Positions 52,718 through 61,244 of a stretch of 64,000 nt of DNA are shown here, one piece after another. The notes under the pieces were generated by a model. It saw nothing but the letters and a program-made list of their open reading frames with translations. It was not told the DNA's origin and searched no databases. Position numbers and translations under genes: made by a program. This DNA is from G963676655 sp963676655 (lineage in GTDB: Bacteria > Verrucomicrobiota > Lentisphaeria > Victivallales > Victivallaceae): NCBI GenBank assembly GCA_963676655.2, contig CAXXKX010000003.1, forward strand, positions 186,001-250,000, given 5' to 3'. How positions within the stretch are numbered: position 1 is the stretch's first letter; each line of letters starts with the position of its first letter.

Positions 52718-52831
52718 TTTCAGTTCCACAAATCAATATAAGCGAATTTGTTGATGGCTTCATATTACTGAGACTCTAAAAGATAAATATTAATTTCTTT
52801 GGGGAACATAAAGCTGGAAAGGAATTTTTAA

Positions 52832-53692
52832 ATGCCGGTAATCGCAAACGTATTCATACCTTATTTCGCAGGTCAAACCATGGCCGGATTTCTGTTGCTT
52901 ATTCCAGTAATTATTATTGAGGCGCTGCTGTTAAAACCACTGCTCAAGGTAAAATGGCTTGAATCTTTGAAATTCTGCGCCGTTGCCAACCTTGTGTCAA
53001 CGATGTTTGGACTGGTGCTGATTGTTTGCGAAGCTGTTTCTTATGTAGTTGCAGGAGTGCTTCCGATTCTCGGCATATTATTTCTGGCATTGTTTCCCGC
53101 ATCTTTCGTTCTGTCGATATGGATAGAATACAAAGTTTACAAAAAATTCTGGAAAATTTTTCAGGAGCGCAAATTACTCAAACCGGTAATAATTGTTAAT
53201 ATTGTTACATACATACCATTATTGATCCTGACTATCTATATAAATGAAAAACGTTACGATATAAGAATGGAAAGACCACGGCGCATAAATTGTCAATCGA
53301 ATCTGAAACAAATCTATTTAGCCTTGGAAATGTATGCAATGGACAACAAAAATTTTCTTCCTGACAAACCGGGGGGAAAGGGCTTCAAGCAGCTTTATGA
53401 CAACGACTATTTAACCGAGATCGATGTATATCGCTGTCCTTCATCCCGATCATTCAAAAACAACAGCAAAGTTAACAAGCTGTCCGATAAAAACATCAGC
53501 TACATTTATCGAAGTGGTCATAAACTGGAAGAAAAATCCGGACGGAAATATGTTCCAATCGTCTGGGATAAACCGGAAAATCACAAAGATTACGGAAACG
53601 TTCTATATCTCAATGGAAAAATAAAAAGCTTTAAAGGTGCGGACTGGATGAGACAAGCTAATCTCCCGGATACAATCAAGCAATATGAGTAA
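52832..53692 (+). CDS. Polytopic membrane protein with prepilin-like C-terminal domain
   Basis: A 286-aa protein behind AAGGAA. Residues 1-145 have four or five membrane helices (about 13-36, 47-68, 72-97, 117-136). Residues 150-286 match the globular part of the prepilin-like proteins of this window: RRINCQSNLKQIYLALEMYA corresponds to IKCVNNLKQCGLGFAQYS, VYRCPSS to the CP[GSE][ST] motif, and HKDYGNVLYLNGKIKSF to H-X9-DG (His251, Asn261 in place of Asp). The FTLIELL helix is absent, so it is not a prepilin; the domain is anchored by the polytopic part instead. I know of no described family with this arrangement. It stands alone, followed by the first repeat copy. Confidence 0.75.
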   Translation: MPVIANVFIPYFAGQTMAGFLLLIPVIIIEALLLKPLLKVKWLESLKFCAVANLVSTMFGLVLIVCEAVSYVVAGVLPILGILFLALFPASFVLSIWIEYKVYKKFWKIFQERKLLKPVIIVNIVTYIPLLILTIYINEKRYDIRMERPRRINCQSNLKQIYLALEMYAMDNKNFLPDKPGGKGFKQLYDNDYLTEIDVYRCPSSRSFKNNSKVNKLSDKNISYIYRSGHKLEEKSGRKYVPIVWDKPENHKDYGNVLYLNGKIKSFKGADWMRQANLPDTIKQYE

Positions 53693-53750
53693 GCTTTTAC
53701 GGTACTCGCGGGCAAATAATAATTCTTTGACTATTTACACAATTCGTTGT

Positions 53751-53817
53751 ATTGAAAATCAATTTGTATTTTTCGCCATAAAACAATATATTGGCAATGA
53801 GGAAATTTAAGACCAGG
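53751..53817. repeat. Accessory-region repeat, copy A
   Basis: 67 bases, identical to 54603-54669 at 64 positions, beginning 59 bases behind the stop of the preceding gene. The core is CAATTTGTATTTTTCG and ACAATATATTGGCAATGAGG. The complementary strand reads NFLIANILFYGEKYKLIF. Confidence 0.75.
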
Positions 53818-53846
53818 CTCATATTTATATCGAAAGATAAAATGTT

Positions 53847-54545
53847 TTGAATACATTTATAAATAAAAGTCATTTAGTTGACAAAGTTAATTCAAAAGTC
53901 AATAAAGATAAAGAATACTGGATACGTAAATTATCAATGTCGCCTGTTTCTCTATTCGAGATATGTTATGCTTTTCAAGATTCAAATGGCAACTGTTTAC
54001 TCACATGCGATAACCAGGTAGTCGGAATAGTTGAATTTGACAGCTCTAGTTCGAACGCTGAACCTCTGAATTTTTATATGATTATAATGATATTTCACAC
54101 TATTAAAGTTGAAATTTTTTCATTGCAACAAGACAAAAACTGTTACTATATAAAAGTTGGAGATAACCAGACGGGGGCAATCTCAAGAAGTATCCGTAAC
54201 CATAGGAACAGTTCATGGTGGAACATTGATGAATATTGGGAAATAGAACTTAACAAACAAAAGTTTGGTGTTATAGATATACCTTCTACAGTAACCATAT
54301 ATAACTTATTTATTCATTTACCAAAATATAATTGTGATATAAATCTTTCGTTAGGTCGCCAGCAACATATTTCAGACTTTTTTTTATTTTTTGTAAGGAG
54401 GAAAAACAGGAATTATGTATTGCGAAAAGAAGAAGAGGAAAAAATAAAACACTTATCGGAAGACGAAGTATTAATCTTATTTCTAATATCTATATTTATG
54501 AAACAATCCCGGTACTGCTTGGATAATAGTCCCGGCGGTGATTAA
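53847..54545 (+). CDS. Hypothetical protein, 232 aa
   Basis: Not recognised. Soluble, AT-rich gene, starting at TTG 53847 with a poor ribosome site (GAAAG), so the true start may be further in. The sequence is mixed alpha/beta with SMSPVSLFEICYAFQDSNGNCLLTCD, an Ile-rich middle, and a Lys/Glu-rich C-terminus (RKEEEEKIKHLSEDEVLILFLIS). It lies between repeat copies A and B among other small orphan genes. Low GC and the lack of recognised relatives suggest an accessory gene. Confidence 0.5.
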   Translation: MNTFINKSHLVDKVNSKVNKDKEYWIRKLSMSPVSLFEICYAFQDSNGNCLLTCDNQVVGIVEFDSSSSNAEPLNFYMIIMIFHTIKVEIFSLQQDKNCYYIKVGDNQTGAISRSIRNHRNSSWWNIDEYWEIELNKQKFGVIDIPSTVTIYNLFIHLPKYNCDINLSLGRQQHISDFFLFFVRRKNRNYVLRKEEEEKIKHLSEDEVLILFLISIFMKQSRYCLDNSPGGD

Positions 54546-54576
54546 ACTCTTGAGTAATGGGAAATGAAGGCCGGAA

Positions 54577-54669
54577 GATATTAAAGAAGCTTTAATCAAT
54601 GCATTCAAAACCAATTTGTATTTTTCGTCATAAAACAATATATTGGCAATGAGGAAATTTAAGACCAGG
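54577..54669. repeat. Accessory-region repeat, copy B (longest)
   Basis: 93 bases combining the part shared with 52694-52717 (54577-54600) and the part shared with copy A (54603-54669). It begins 32 bases behind the stop of the 232-aa gene. The complementary strand reads NFLIANILFYDEKYKLVLNA and LIKASLIS. Confidence 0.75.
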
Positions 54670-54779
54670 TGGCGGAGGAACAAAACCGATATATTACAAT
54701 ATGCGATGCTTTTACCATTCGACTAAAAATAATATTATTGATCCCCGGGTTAATTTTACCGAAAATACTGGAATGAATA

Positions 54780-56339
54780 ATGAAATACAGTCTATTACGC
54801 TTTTGTATACTACTAATGGTAGTTGGTTTTTGTCAATTTTGCTTCGCAGATAAATTAATTCGAGTACCAAAGTCAAACTCCTGGGTGCCTACAATTCCTG
54901 GAACAATATTATTACTCGGGCGTCCATACTATTTTGGCTCGCTTGATATTGATTTGTATTTATATATTTCAGAGGAACAGCTTCCTCTTGCCATTGAGCT
55001 TATGACTCAAAATCCTGCCCTTTCCATTAAAGATATTTCAAACAGAATATATGATAGTGCTGAGAAAAAACATATTGAAAGTAATATCATTGTTTTAAGG
55101 AGTTCATATTTTGATATTGGAAATCAGCCCATTATTAAATCTAAATTGTCTCCTCTCAATTTTTATGTATCCAATCTGACTTTCGAATCCCGGAATACAA
55201 TTAAAATCTATTATAAAGGATATATTGAACAAAAAACCAGTAATATAAAGAATAATAAAATATCATGTTACTGGTATCCAAAAATGCAACGCATTACACC
55301 TAAGGATATAATGTTTAATATAGACCACCGTTTTCCTTGTTTTGCAGTAACTCCGAAGTATCAAAAAATTAATTTTTCAAATTATGAAATTTATTCCGAT
55401 GGCTATATCAACATGGACTCTTGTGCATATCTTTTTACCAGAGGGCTGGGGGTTATAGCCGAATATATCGACTATCAAAATAATTCTGACAACTTATACT
55501 CAGAAAGTATGAACTCGCCAATTTGTAGAGACTTTTATTCTTCTGACAAATCTCCGTTTGAAAATATGATTTTATTTTCAAGGATGATGTATTATTATAT
55601 ACCAGGAGAGCAGCATTCAGAGTTTATTGATAATTTATTCTTAAAGAAAAAAGACGGGTTCATATGGGGAAATAATATTCCCATTTATAAACGGACTCCT
55701 CCGTTCATGTCATTTTCAGTTTATCATTTATTATTTTTAGCCTGTGCCGTTATTGCCTGTATTGTTTTAATATTATTACGGAAGAATGCTTTCCTGATTT
55801 TGATATATGAATATGTTGCTCACCGAATCAAGAAATCATATATCATCTTTGTTCTTTTTCTATTTGTTACCGCTTCTATAATGGTAACGGAGATGATAAT
55901 GAGATATGGGAATCAGAATAATGATTCTTCTGCTGTTTTAACAGAAACCCATGCGGGGAAAGTGGACATTTTCATATCTTCTCAATATTCATTTTATGTC
56001 TATAAGGTTGACAAAGCTGATGTTGCGGAGTTTGGATCATTAATTTTTCAGTCTCTCAAAGAATGTGTTCCTGATGCCTTACACTCTCATACTCTGCCAA
56101 GAGGAGATTATGAGGGAGAACAGGAACTAATTACCATCATCGATTCTAAAAGTCATAGACTATTGTTTGATGGAAGGCTGAGAGGGCGTTATTATATGTA
56201 TAGTAATAAAAAGAACTATATTGCACCACATCTGTTCAACTTTATTGTTAAATTAAAAAGAGAAGGGAAGTTAAAGCTTATAAAAGATGAAAAAATCTGC
56301 AAAAAAATACATAGCATAGCCCGGTCAAAGACAGAATAG
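54780..56339 (+). CDS. Membrane protein of unknown function, 519 aa
   Basis: A signal-type N-terminus (MKYSLLRFCILLMVVGFCQFC) leads to a ~300-residue beta-rich domain with many Tyr and Asn. Two membrane helices follow at about 318-340 (VYHLLFLACAVIACIVLILL) and 357-375 (YIIFVLFLFVTASIMV). A C-terminal ~140-residue domain ends with IARSKTE. No family or catalytic motif was recognised. The ribosome site is weak and the gene AT-rich. It is bracketed by repeat copies B and C. Confidence 0.6.
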   Translation: MKYSLLRFCILLMVVGFCQFCFADKLIRVPKSNSWVPTIPGTILLLGRPYYFGSLDIDLYLYISEEQLPLAIELMTQNPALSIKDISNRIYDSAEKKHIESNIIVLRSSYFDIGNQPIIKSKLSPLNFYVSNLTFESRNTIKIYYKGYIEQKTSNIKNNKISCYWYPKMQRITPKDIMFNIDHRFPCFAVTPKYQKINFSNYEIYSDGYINMDSCAYLFTRGLGVIAEYIDYQNNSDNLYSESMNSPICRDFYSSDKSPFENMILFSRMMYYYIPGEQHSEFIDNLFLKKKDGFIWGNNIPIYKRTPPFMSFSVYHLLFLACAVIACIVLILLRKNAFLILIYEYVAHRIKKSYIIFVLFLFVTASIMVTEMIMRYGNQNNDSSAVLTETHAGKVDIFISSQYSFYVYKVDKADVAEFGSLIFQSLKECVPDALHSHTLPRGDYEGEQELITIIDSKSHRLLFDGRLRGRYYMYSNKKNYIAPHLFNFIVKLKREGKLKLIKDEKICKKIHSIARSKTE

Positions 56340-56401
56340 TCGAGAGGTGATGTGGAGTTAAGCTTAAATCAATTTCATTCATATCAAAACCGTTATTCGC
56401 G

Positions 56402-56460
56402 TTCAAAATCAATTTGTATTTTTCGTCACAGCCCGATATATTGGTAATAAGGAAATCAAA
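56402..56460. repeat. Accessory-region repeat, copy C (diverged)
   Basis: About 59 bases, starting 62 bases behind the stop of the 519-aa gene. It keeps TTCAAAATCAATTTGTATTT and TTCGTCA but differs in the middle. Several differences from copy B are synonymous on the complementary strand (CTC/CTT, AAT/AAC, GCA/GCG), where it reads FLITNISGCDEKYKLILNA. Confidence 0.65.
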
Positions 56461-56567
56461 CACAAAAAAGAAAAGTCAATCGCAGGGACGCCTCCCTTCT
56501 GAATAACCAGCTTAATGCAAAAATATTGTCTTAAAACTCAAATACCCAATCTATTGAAATTCTTGCA

Positions 56568-57326
56568 ATGAATATTAAAATTATCACTTTGGGAACCAGT
56601 CATGGGAATCCTACCTTTTGCCGCTTTAATTCATCGACCCTTTTGGATGTTGAAGGTTCGCTTTATCTCATTGATGCAGGGGCACCGGCTAATGCCTTGA
56701 TGATTAGAAAAGGTTGTCATATCAACAACTTGAAAGCCGTTTTCATAACTCATACTCACGAAGACCATTTAAGCGGCTTGCCGGGAATCGTTAAGTCGCT
56801 GGCAAAACGTCCCAAAGCCGGCCAGCAAACACAAATATTCATGCCTGAAGATGAAGCTAATGAGGCATTGATAAAATGGATGCACTGTATGCATTGTTTT
56901 TGGGCTGATGAATTATTACAGTTCAATGTCTCCCTGCCGGGACAAATATATCAGGACAATAAATTATCTGTTTCAGCTATCGCCACTAGACATATGAAAA
57001 ACGAAAATAATGCTTTCCCGAGTTATGCATATGAGTTTAAGGTCGCGGATAAAAAAATAATCTATACTGGCGATTTGAAGCATGATTTTAGTGATTTTCC
57101 GGAAACGGCTCTGGATCATCCTTCTGATTTATGCATCTGTGAATGTACTCACTTTGACATGAATGTTGCTCATGAGATATTAAAAAACTGCCGGACAAAG
57201 CGTATGATTTTTAATCATGTGAGTGATCTTTGGCATGGGGACGGAGAAGCGGAACTTCGCAAAATCATCGAAAAACTGCCTTTCCCTTGCGAAATTGCTC
57301 ATGACGGCAATGAATTCACTCTTTAA
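56568..57326 (+). CDS. MBL-fold metallo-hydrolase, RNase Z-like
   Basis: A 252-aa metallo-beta-lactamase-fold protein. MNIKIITLGTSHGNP opens the fold, FITHTHEDHLSGLPGIV is the HxHxDH metal site, ATRHMKNENNAFPSYAYEF and YTGDLKHDF supply the later His and bridging Asp, and FNHVSDLWHGDGEAEL the last His. The length and motif order fit the RNase Z/phosphodiesterase branch. It lacks the long flexible arm of tRNase Z (a short SLAKRPKAGQQ segment replaces it), so it may act on other phosphodiesters. Cytoplasmic, single gene, followed by stem-loops. Confidence 0.85.
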   Translation: MNIKIITLGTSHGNPTFCRFNSSTLLDVEGSLYLIDAGAPANALMIRKGCHINNLKAVFITHTHEDHLSGLPGIVKSLAKRPKAGQQTQIFMPEDEANEALIKWMHCMHCFWADELLQFNVSLPGQIYQDNKLSVSAIATRHMKNENNAFPSYAYEFKVADKKIIYTGDLKHDFSDFPETALDHPSDLCICECTHFDMNVAHEILKNCRTKRMIFNHVSDLWHGDGEAELRKIIEKLPFPCEIAHDGNEFTL

Positions 57327-57370
57327 AAAGAGTGCAGGCAATATTCCGAAGCGCGTACAACTACGCGCTT
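57317..57370 (+). terminator. Stem-loops at the end of the MBL gene
   Basis: CACTCTTT/AAAGAGTG at 57317-57334 overlaps the stop codon, and AAGCGCGTA/TACGCGCTT (nine perfect pairs) is at 57349-57370. No T tract follows. Two more short hairpins lie before the convergent membrane gene (CTGGC/GCCAG and CATGAG/CTCATG, 57404-57460). Confidence 0.4.
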
Positions 57371-57479
57371 AACGCATATTTCAATCAAATTCTTATTTGC
57401 AACGTGACTGGCGCAGCCAGGGTTTAAGTCAACAAAGACAACGCATGAGGGTCACTCATGGTGGTCCCTTGGTGTGCCG

Positions 57480-58181
57480 TTATTCTTGAAATATGCAGCA
57501 TGCTTCAGGTTGCCCGGCTTTTTTGATTCCAATATATCTATAATAAAACTTGAATTCCACGGCAACCCATACAATGAAAGTAAGAATATAAGCTTTTTGG
57601 ATAACAGGAGCAGTAGGACGACTCGGCAACAGATGATGCAGCATCAGCAACTGCACCGTGAAACAGCTCAGCAATACCACAGTAACCAGCGCCAACCACC
57701 ACCATTTTTGAGGATAGCTGTAATAAGGATGTCCTGTTTTTAACAACATCAGAAACCCGCCGGGAACGGCTGCCGCGAAAGCGCTGTATACACAAAAGTT
57801 ATGCAAATCAGGATATAGATTATACGGCGTAAGCCCGACGCCAAGAATACCTAGCGAAAACCATGAGCAGCCGGCAAATGCGCCCCATTGCCAGAATCTA
57901 TGCCCGTTGATACACCGGCTGCGAAAATACCAGAACGGAATCAACAAAACAACAGACAGCCCCAGGCCGATATTGAATAATAACGACGGCAGGAAATTAT
58001 TTACCCCTTTACTGGTCACCGTCATCCCCAGCGCGCTGACGAATTCATAGCAGAATCGATAGCCGCCATGATTCCCGTTGCGATCAGGATATATCAGCAT
58101 ACAGACAGCCACGATACCAATAAACCCCAGTAACGCAGCCCATTCTATTAAAAGTAGTTTTCTCTTAAAATTATAACTCAT
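57480..58181 (-). CDS. Six-helix membrane protein, DUF998-like
   Basis: A 233-aa polytopic protein with about six membrane helices. The first loop, YPDRNGNHGGYRFCYEFVSALGMT, resembles the conserved segment of DUF998/Frag1-like proteins (a GGY..F.N.IS.LG type pattern), and later helices contain FNIGLGLSVVLLIPFW and GAFAGCSWFSLGILGVGLTP. No function is known for the family. A short damaged frame overlaps its start. It is the only - strand gene of the accessory region after 52.3 kb apart from that fragment. Confidence 0.65.
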   Translation of the reverse strand: MSYNFKRKLLLIEWAALLGFIGIVAVCMLIYPDRNGNHGGYRFCYEFVSALGMTVTSKGVNNFLPSLLFNIGLGLSVVLLIPFWYFRSRCINGHRFWQWGAFAGCSWFSLGILGVGLTPYNLYPDLHNFCVYSAFAAAVPGGFLMLLKTGHPYYSYPQKWWWLALVTVVLLSCFTVQLLMLHHLLPSRPTAPVIQKAYILTFIVWVAVEFKFYYRYIGIKKAGQPEACCIFQE

Positions 58182-58424
58182 TCTTATTCGTCTTTTGATT
58201 GTTTGTCATAGTACCGGCGATCCCCGGTGAGTATGAAATCAGTTTACATGAGAAATCCGACCTGATTATTTGTTTTTTTAATACGAAAAAATTGATCTGA
58301 GTTTTTCCCTTTCCTATACCTTTATCCAACCAAATATAATCCTTATCTCCACGTTTTACAAACAAAGCGGACCAAGTAATGCGGGATCATGGTGATCATT
58401 CTTTTCTTTCTCAAACCGAAACAT
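58171..58424 (-). pseudogene. Small frameshifted gene remnant
   Basis: The frame from 58365 down to 58171 reads FVKRGDKDYIWLDKGIGKGK and SYSPGIAGTM, which looks protein-like but has no proper start. In the neighbouring frame an ATG at 58424 gives MFRFEKEKNDHHDP and reaches the point where the first frame opens (58383-58389). One base inserted or lost there would join them. The product is unknown. It overlaps the DUF998-like gene by 11 bases. Confidence 0.35.
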
Positions 58425-58804
58425 GCATAACCGTAAAGTCGAACTTGGCTCGCCCCTCAATTTAGACATAAACAGTTAATTTACAATTTATTATATCTTT
58501 TTATAAAAGCACATACTACTTAATTTTATTAATTATAAATACTTTTAAAGATAATCACGTCGACGGCATGATGGACGGCAAGGCGCTCGATCCACCCGGC
58601 TGCAAGGTTGGGCCCCCGGGCCGAAAGTACGGGAAAAGATCAATTCTACAGTTATATAATTTCGTCATAAAACAATATATTGGAAATGATGAAATGTTGT
58701 TCCCCAATTTACAGCTTCCTGTTTTCGAAAATAAAACTACTTGGGGAATGGACAAATCAATTGCCGGACACTATAATCTTCATAGAGTTTTATAACCACT
58801 GAAA
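58425..58804. other. Intergenic accessory DNA with a GC-rich patch
   Basis: AT-rich except for 58560-58635, where the base composition jumps (GGGCCCCCGGGCCG). The patch could be a fragment of foreign coding sequence. Repeat copy D follows at 58653. A short + strand open frame runs through both but has no support as a gene. Confidence 0.4.
58653..58695. repeat. Accessory-region repeat, copy D (partial)
   Basis: TTTCGTCATAAAACAATATA then TTGGAAATGATGAAAT, matching the centre of copies A and B. The complementary strand reads FIISNILFYDE against FLIANILFYDE. Confidence 0.6.
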
Positions 58805-58837
58805 ATGCTGAAAGGCCTGAAAAAAGGACGAGGAGCC

Positions 58838-59161
58838 ATGAAATTTTGTTGTCTCGCCATGGAAAGTTTATATGATAACAAGGATAAAAGAGGATTGTCT
58901 CTTCAAATAAAGCGATCCGACAACGAGCTCATATTCTGGTTAGTTGTCAGATCAGTGGAATTGCATGATGAGGACAAAATGGAGGGGACAAATGTTGCAT
59001 GCAATATTATGATTACGACAAGGACCCGCATGATATATTGCCCGTGGTGCGGCAAATACTTGAAAAGATGGGGCTCGAAAAAGCGATTCAAAGAAGTATG
59101 GGAAAAAGGACAAGCAGGGTCAATATATGATCCAATTGAATTTGAGAAAGTTATGGGATGA
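58838..59161 (+). CDS. Small zinc-ribbon protein
   Basis: 107 aa from ATG 58838 (AGGAG close upstream; an ATG at 58805 lacks a ribosome site). MKFCCLAMESLYDNKDKRGL opens with a Cys pair and MIYCPWCGKYLKRW near the end is a CxxC knuckle, so it probably binds one metal. Small proteins of this layout occur as orphans in Firmicutes and PVC genomes and some lie in toxin/immunity loci. The stop overlaps the next start by ATGA. Function unknown. Confidence 0.55.
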   Translation: MKFCCLAMESLYDNKDKRGLSLQIKRSDNELIFWLVVRSVELHDEDKMEGTNVACNIMITTRTRMIYCPWCGKYLKRWGSKKRFKEVWEKGQAGSIYDPIEFEKVMG

Positions 59162-59460
59162 GTATATCCCCAAAAGATAATCCTGAAAGACGCCGATATA
59201 CTGTATTTATATTTGCATCGATAATATGCTCATGGAATATTTTTGTTGTTATATCCAGCATAATTTTTAGTCATTGCCCACCCTCCACGATTAGGTTTGT
59301 TGTCGCTGGAATTCTAATGATTACATGTATAAGTTTTGTATTACTTCTACCCGCATTAGCTGGCAAGCTCTTTAAAACACAAAACAATATCCATAGAATA
59401 TATTTATATATATACATTACCTGGAGTATTTTAACGATTTTATACTGGATTTTGTCATAA
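59158..59460 (+). CDS. Small membrane protein, 100 aa
   Basis: Starts in an ATGA overlap with the zinc-ribbon gene, so translation is coupled. Three membrane helices are evident (about 14-35, 45-68, 78-98), with a positively charged N-terminus (PERRRY). No family recognised. A cotranscribed pair of a soluble zinc-ribbon protein and a small membrane protein is all that can be said. Confidence 0.5.
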   Translation: MSISPKDNPERRRYTVFIFASIICSWNIFVVISSIIFSHCPPSTIRFVVAGILMITCISFVLLLPALAGKLFKTQNNIHRIYLYIYITWSILTILYWILS

Positions 59461-59515
59461 TATTCCCTGAGATAATTCACATGAAAAGTCGCAACCCAAA
59501 CAAAAAAAGGCAATA

Positions 59516-59986
59516 ATGCAAGAGAGGTATCCTCAAGGTCCCAAAGACAAGTGGCTAAGCCAGGCATATAAAATTGCTGCGGGAAAGATCACCACAACTG
59601 AATTGGATATCCCCATGCTTTTGGAATGGCTGAAAGACATGAATTGGCCCGGAGCGGGTGTCATTGCGGAATTTTTGCTTAAGTATGAGACTGCTCTTAC
59701 AGAGCCTGTCAGAGAAGTGTTAAAATCCAAAGATACAATGTGGATTTATTGGGTTTTGCAGTCTTTCAATGGACATCTATCCCCTGGTGCATGGGAAAGT
59801 TTAAGCCCAAATTTAAAGGCAATCGCTTATATTCGTGATGGCGACGGAGCCTATATTGAATGTTTAAAAATAATAAATAAATATCATCTCGATTCAAAAA
59901 AGAAAGTTGAAGCATTCATTACGACAATAAAAGATAATTACCCAGCAGACTATGAAGCACTCGAGCAACTGACTTTTTCAAATTAA
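59516..59986 (+). CDS. DUF5071-like, immunity-type protein
   Basis: A 156-aa soluble protein. DIPMLLEWLKDMNWPGAGVIAEFL followed by REVLKSKDTMWIYWVLQSF matches the conserved core of DUF5071 (LeWlqDmNWPvA, then SxDxxWKYW), a helical-repeat family common near polymorphic toxins and regarded as immunity-like. Start at ATG 59516 with AAAAGG upstream. No toxin gene is adjacent in the window. Confidence 0.65.
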   Translation: MQERYPQGPKDKWLSQAYKIAAGKITTTELDIPMLLEWLKDMNWPGAGVIAEFLLKYETALTEPVREVLKSKDTMWIYWVLQSFNGHLSPGAWESLSPNLKAIAYIRDGDGAYIECLKIINKYHLDSKKKVEAFITTIKDNYPADYEALEQLTFSN

Positions 59987-60133
59987 TTCCCGGGTGTGGC
60001 GCTATATTGATAATTTTTCCACAATGAATAAGTTATTGCAACAGGCACTTGCTTTTGACACAATCAAACCGCATATTATTAAAAGAAGGGAGTTTCGGAT
60101 TTTGACGAATTCCCGGCGAATAAGGAGGTATAT

Positions 60134-60571
60134 ATGCTGAACAAGATTTTGCAAATCATTTTTGCCGGACCGAAAATTGCTCCGACCTACCATTCCCAAT
60201 TGCTGGGAGAATTTGAGTTCGACCGGGGCACTCACAGCTGGACCGTAAAAGAACAAATTGGCGATTCGTCTCTAACGCTGACGGTAGGCGGAAAGCGGAC
60301 CCCGGATCAGCAATTGCTGAAAATTATCGAGGGATATTATCGCGAATTTTCGAATTTTGAACAGATGATCAAAAATTTTCTCCAGGAGGAATCTTTGAAA
60401 CATGAAGAATATGCCGGGGAAATATCTAATTTAAAAATTGAAGAAATAATGTTCACCAGACCGGATGAACCGGACCACGGAATGGTCTTCTTCACGGGGC
60501 CGGACCATCACAAATGCTGGCATCTGGATTTGGTCGAAAGCAAACCCGGGTCATTATGCTTTGACGATTGA
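60134..60571 (+). CDS. Hypothetical protein, 145 aa (immunity-like)
   Basis: Starts behind a perfect ribosome site (AAGGAGG). SQLLGEFEFDRGTHSWTVKE begins a beta-rich N-terminal half, with SSLTLTVGGKRTPDQQLLKI and a helix EGYYREFSNFEQMIKNFLQE after it. The order beta meander then helix resembles DUF2262-like immunity proteins, but I would not name the family firmly. It is followed 35 bases later by another small gene in what looks like one operon. Confidence 0.55.
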   Translation: MLNKILQIIFAGPKIAPTYHSQLLGEFEFDRGTHSWTVKEQIGDSSLTLTVGGKRTPDQQLLKIIEGYYREFSNFEQMIKNFLQEESLKHEEYAGEISNLKIEEIMFTRPDEPDHGMVFFTGPDHHKCWHLDLVESKPGSLCFDD

Positions 60572-60606
60572 AAAAACTGAATCTACCGGAAAGAAGGAAT
60601 TGGATT

Positions 60607-61065
60607 ATGACAACCGACTGGAAGCTTATTCGTGAGGTAATGAACGGTGTAATTGATGCTTGCGAAAAAATCGATCAACTGGCTCCGAATCTTTATGCCG
60701 GGGAATATGAGGCTAGGTCCGACTATCAGGGCGATGTCCGGGTGGGTGACTTTCTGGAGCGTTTCTGGCAATATCCCGAAGGGGCGGCGCGGGACATTCT
60801 GATAGTCCGCTCCCGGCTTGGAGCTGACCAGAAACATCTGACGGAAACAGCCCGGGCTCTAATTAATACTGCGACTGCCTGCAGCGAAGTTATCGGCTTA
60901 TCAAAAGATGAGCTTGAAAGCGAGATTCCGGCATATCAAGCCCACTGCCAGTCCGGCGGAGCGTCTGTCCGGAGTCTACTCCAAGCCATCCCTCAAATTC
61001 AAAATGACTGGATGGTGACCGGTATATCAAAAGCTCTTACGGCAGTCCGCAATAAAAAGAACTGA
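60607..61065 (+). CDS. Hypothetical helical protein, 152 aa
   Basis: Starts at ATG 60607 with AAGAAGGA eight bases upstream. An in-frame TTG at 60568 is less likely. Almost entirely helical (REVMNGVIDACEKIDQLAP, DFLERFWQYPEGAARDILIV, LTETARALINTATACSEVIG), soluble, small. No family recognised. Its place directly behind two immunity-like genes suggests a similar accessory role. Inverted repeats AAGTATA/TATACTT (61090-61117) and CCGTCA/TGACGG (61121-61136) lie between it and the next gene. Confidence 0.5.
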   Translation: MTTDWKLIREVMNGVIDACEKIDQLAPNLYAGEYEARSDYQGDVRVGDFLERFWQYPEGAARDILIVRSRLGADQKHLTETARALINTATACSEVIGLSKDELESEIPAYQAHCQSGGASVRSLLQAIPQIQNDWMVTGISKALTAVRNKKN

Positions 61066-61244
61066 CTGGTATTTTCTGTTATACAATTAAAGTATAGACG
61101 ACGCCGTTAGTATACTTCATCCGTCACAATTGACGGTTATTAGACTTGTTCGGCGTTGGACAAATCGAGACCCGGATATTATAATCATTATTGGAACCTT
61201 TTTGTTAAGAAGATATGAAAATAATTCTTTTAAGGAGAATTACC

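Noticed and set aside
53751..58695. Integron-like gene cassette array with attC sites
   Set aside because: The repeats lack the paired RYYYAAC/GTTRRRY ends and long imperfect palindrome of attC sites, and no integrase gene is present. The fixed distance to stop codons is kept as a separate observation.
58568..58795. 75-codon + strand open frame
   Set aside because: It spans a GC-rich patch and a dispersed repeat copy, has no ribosome site and no recognisable domain.
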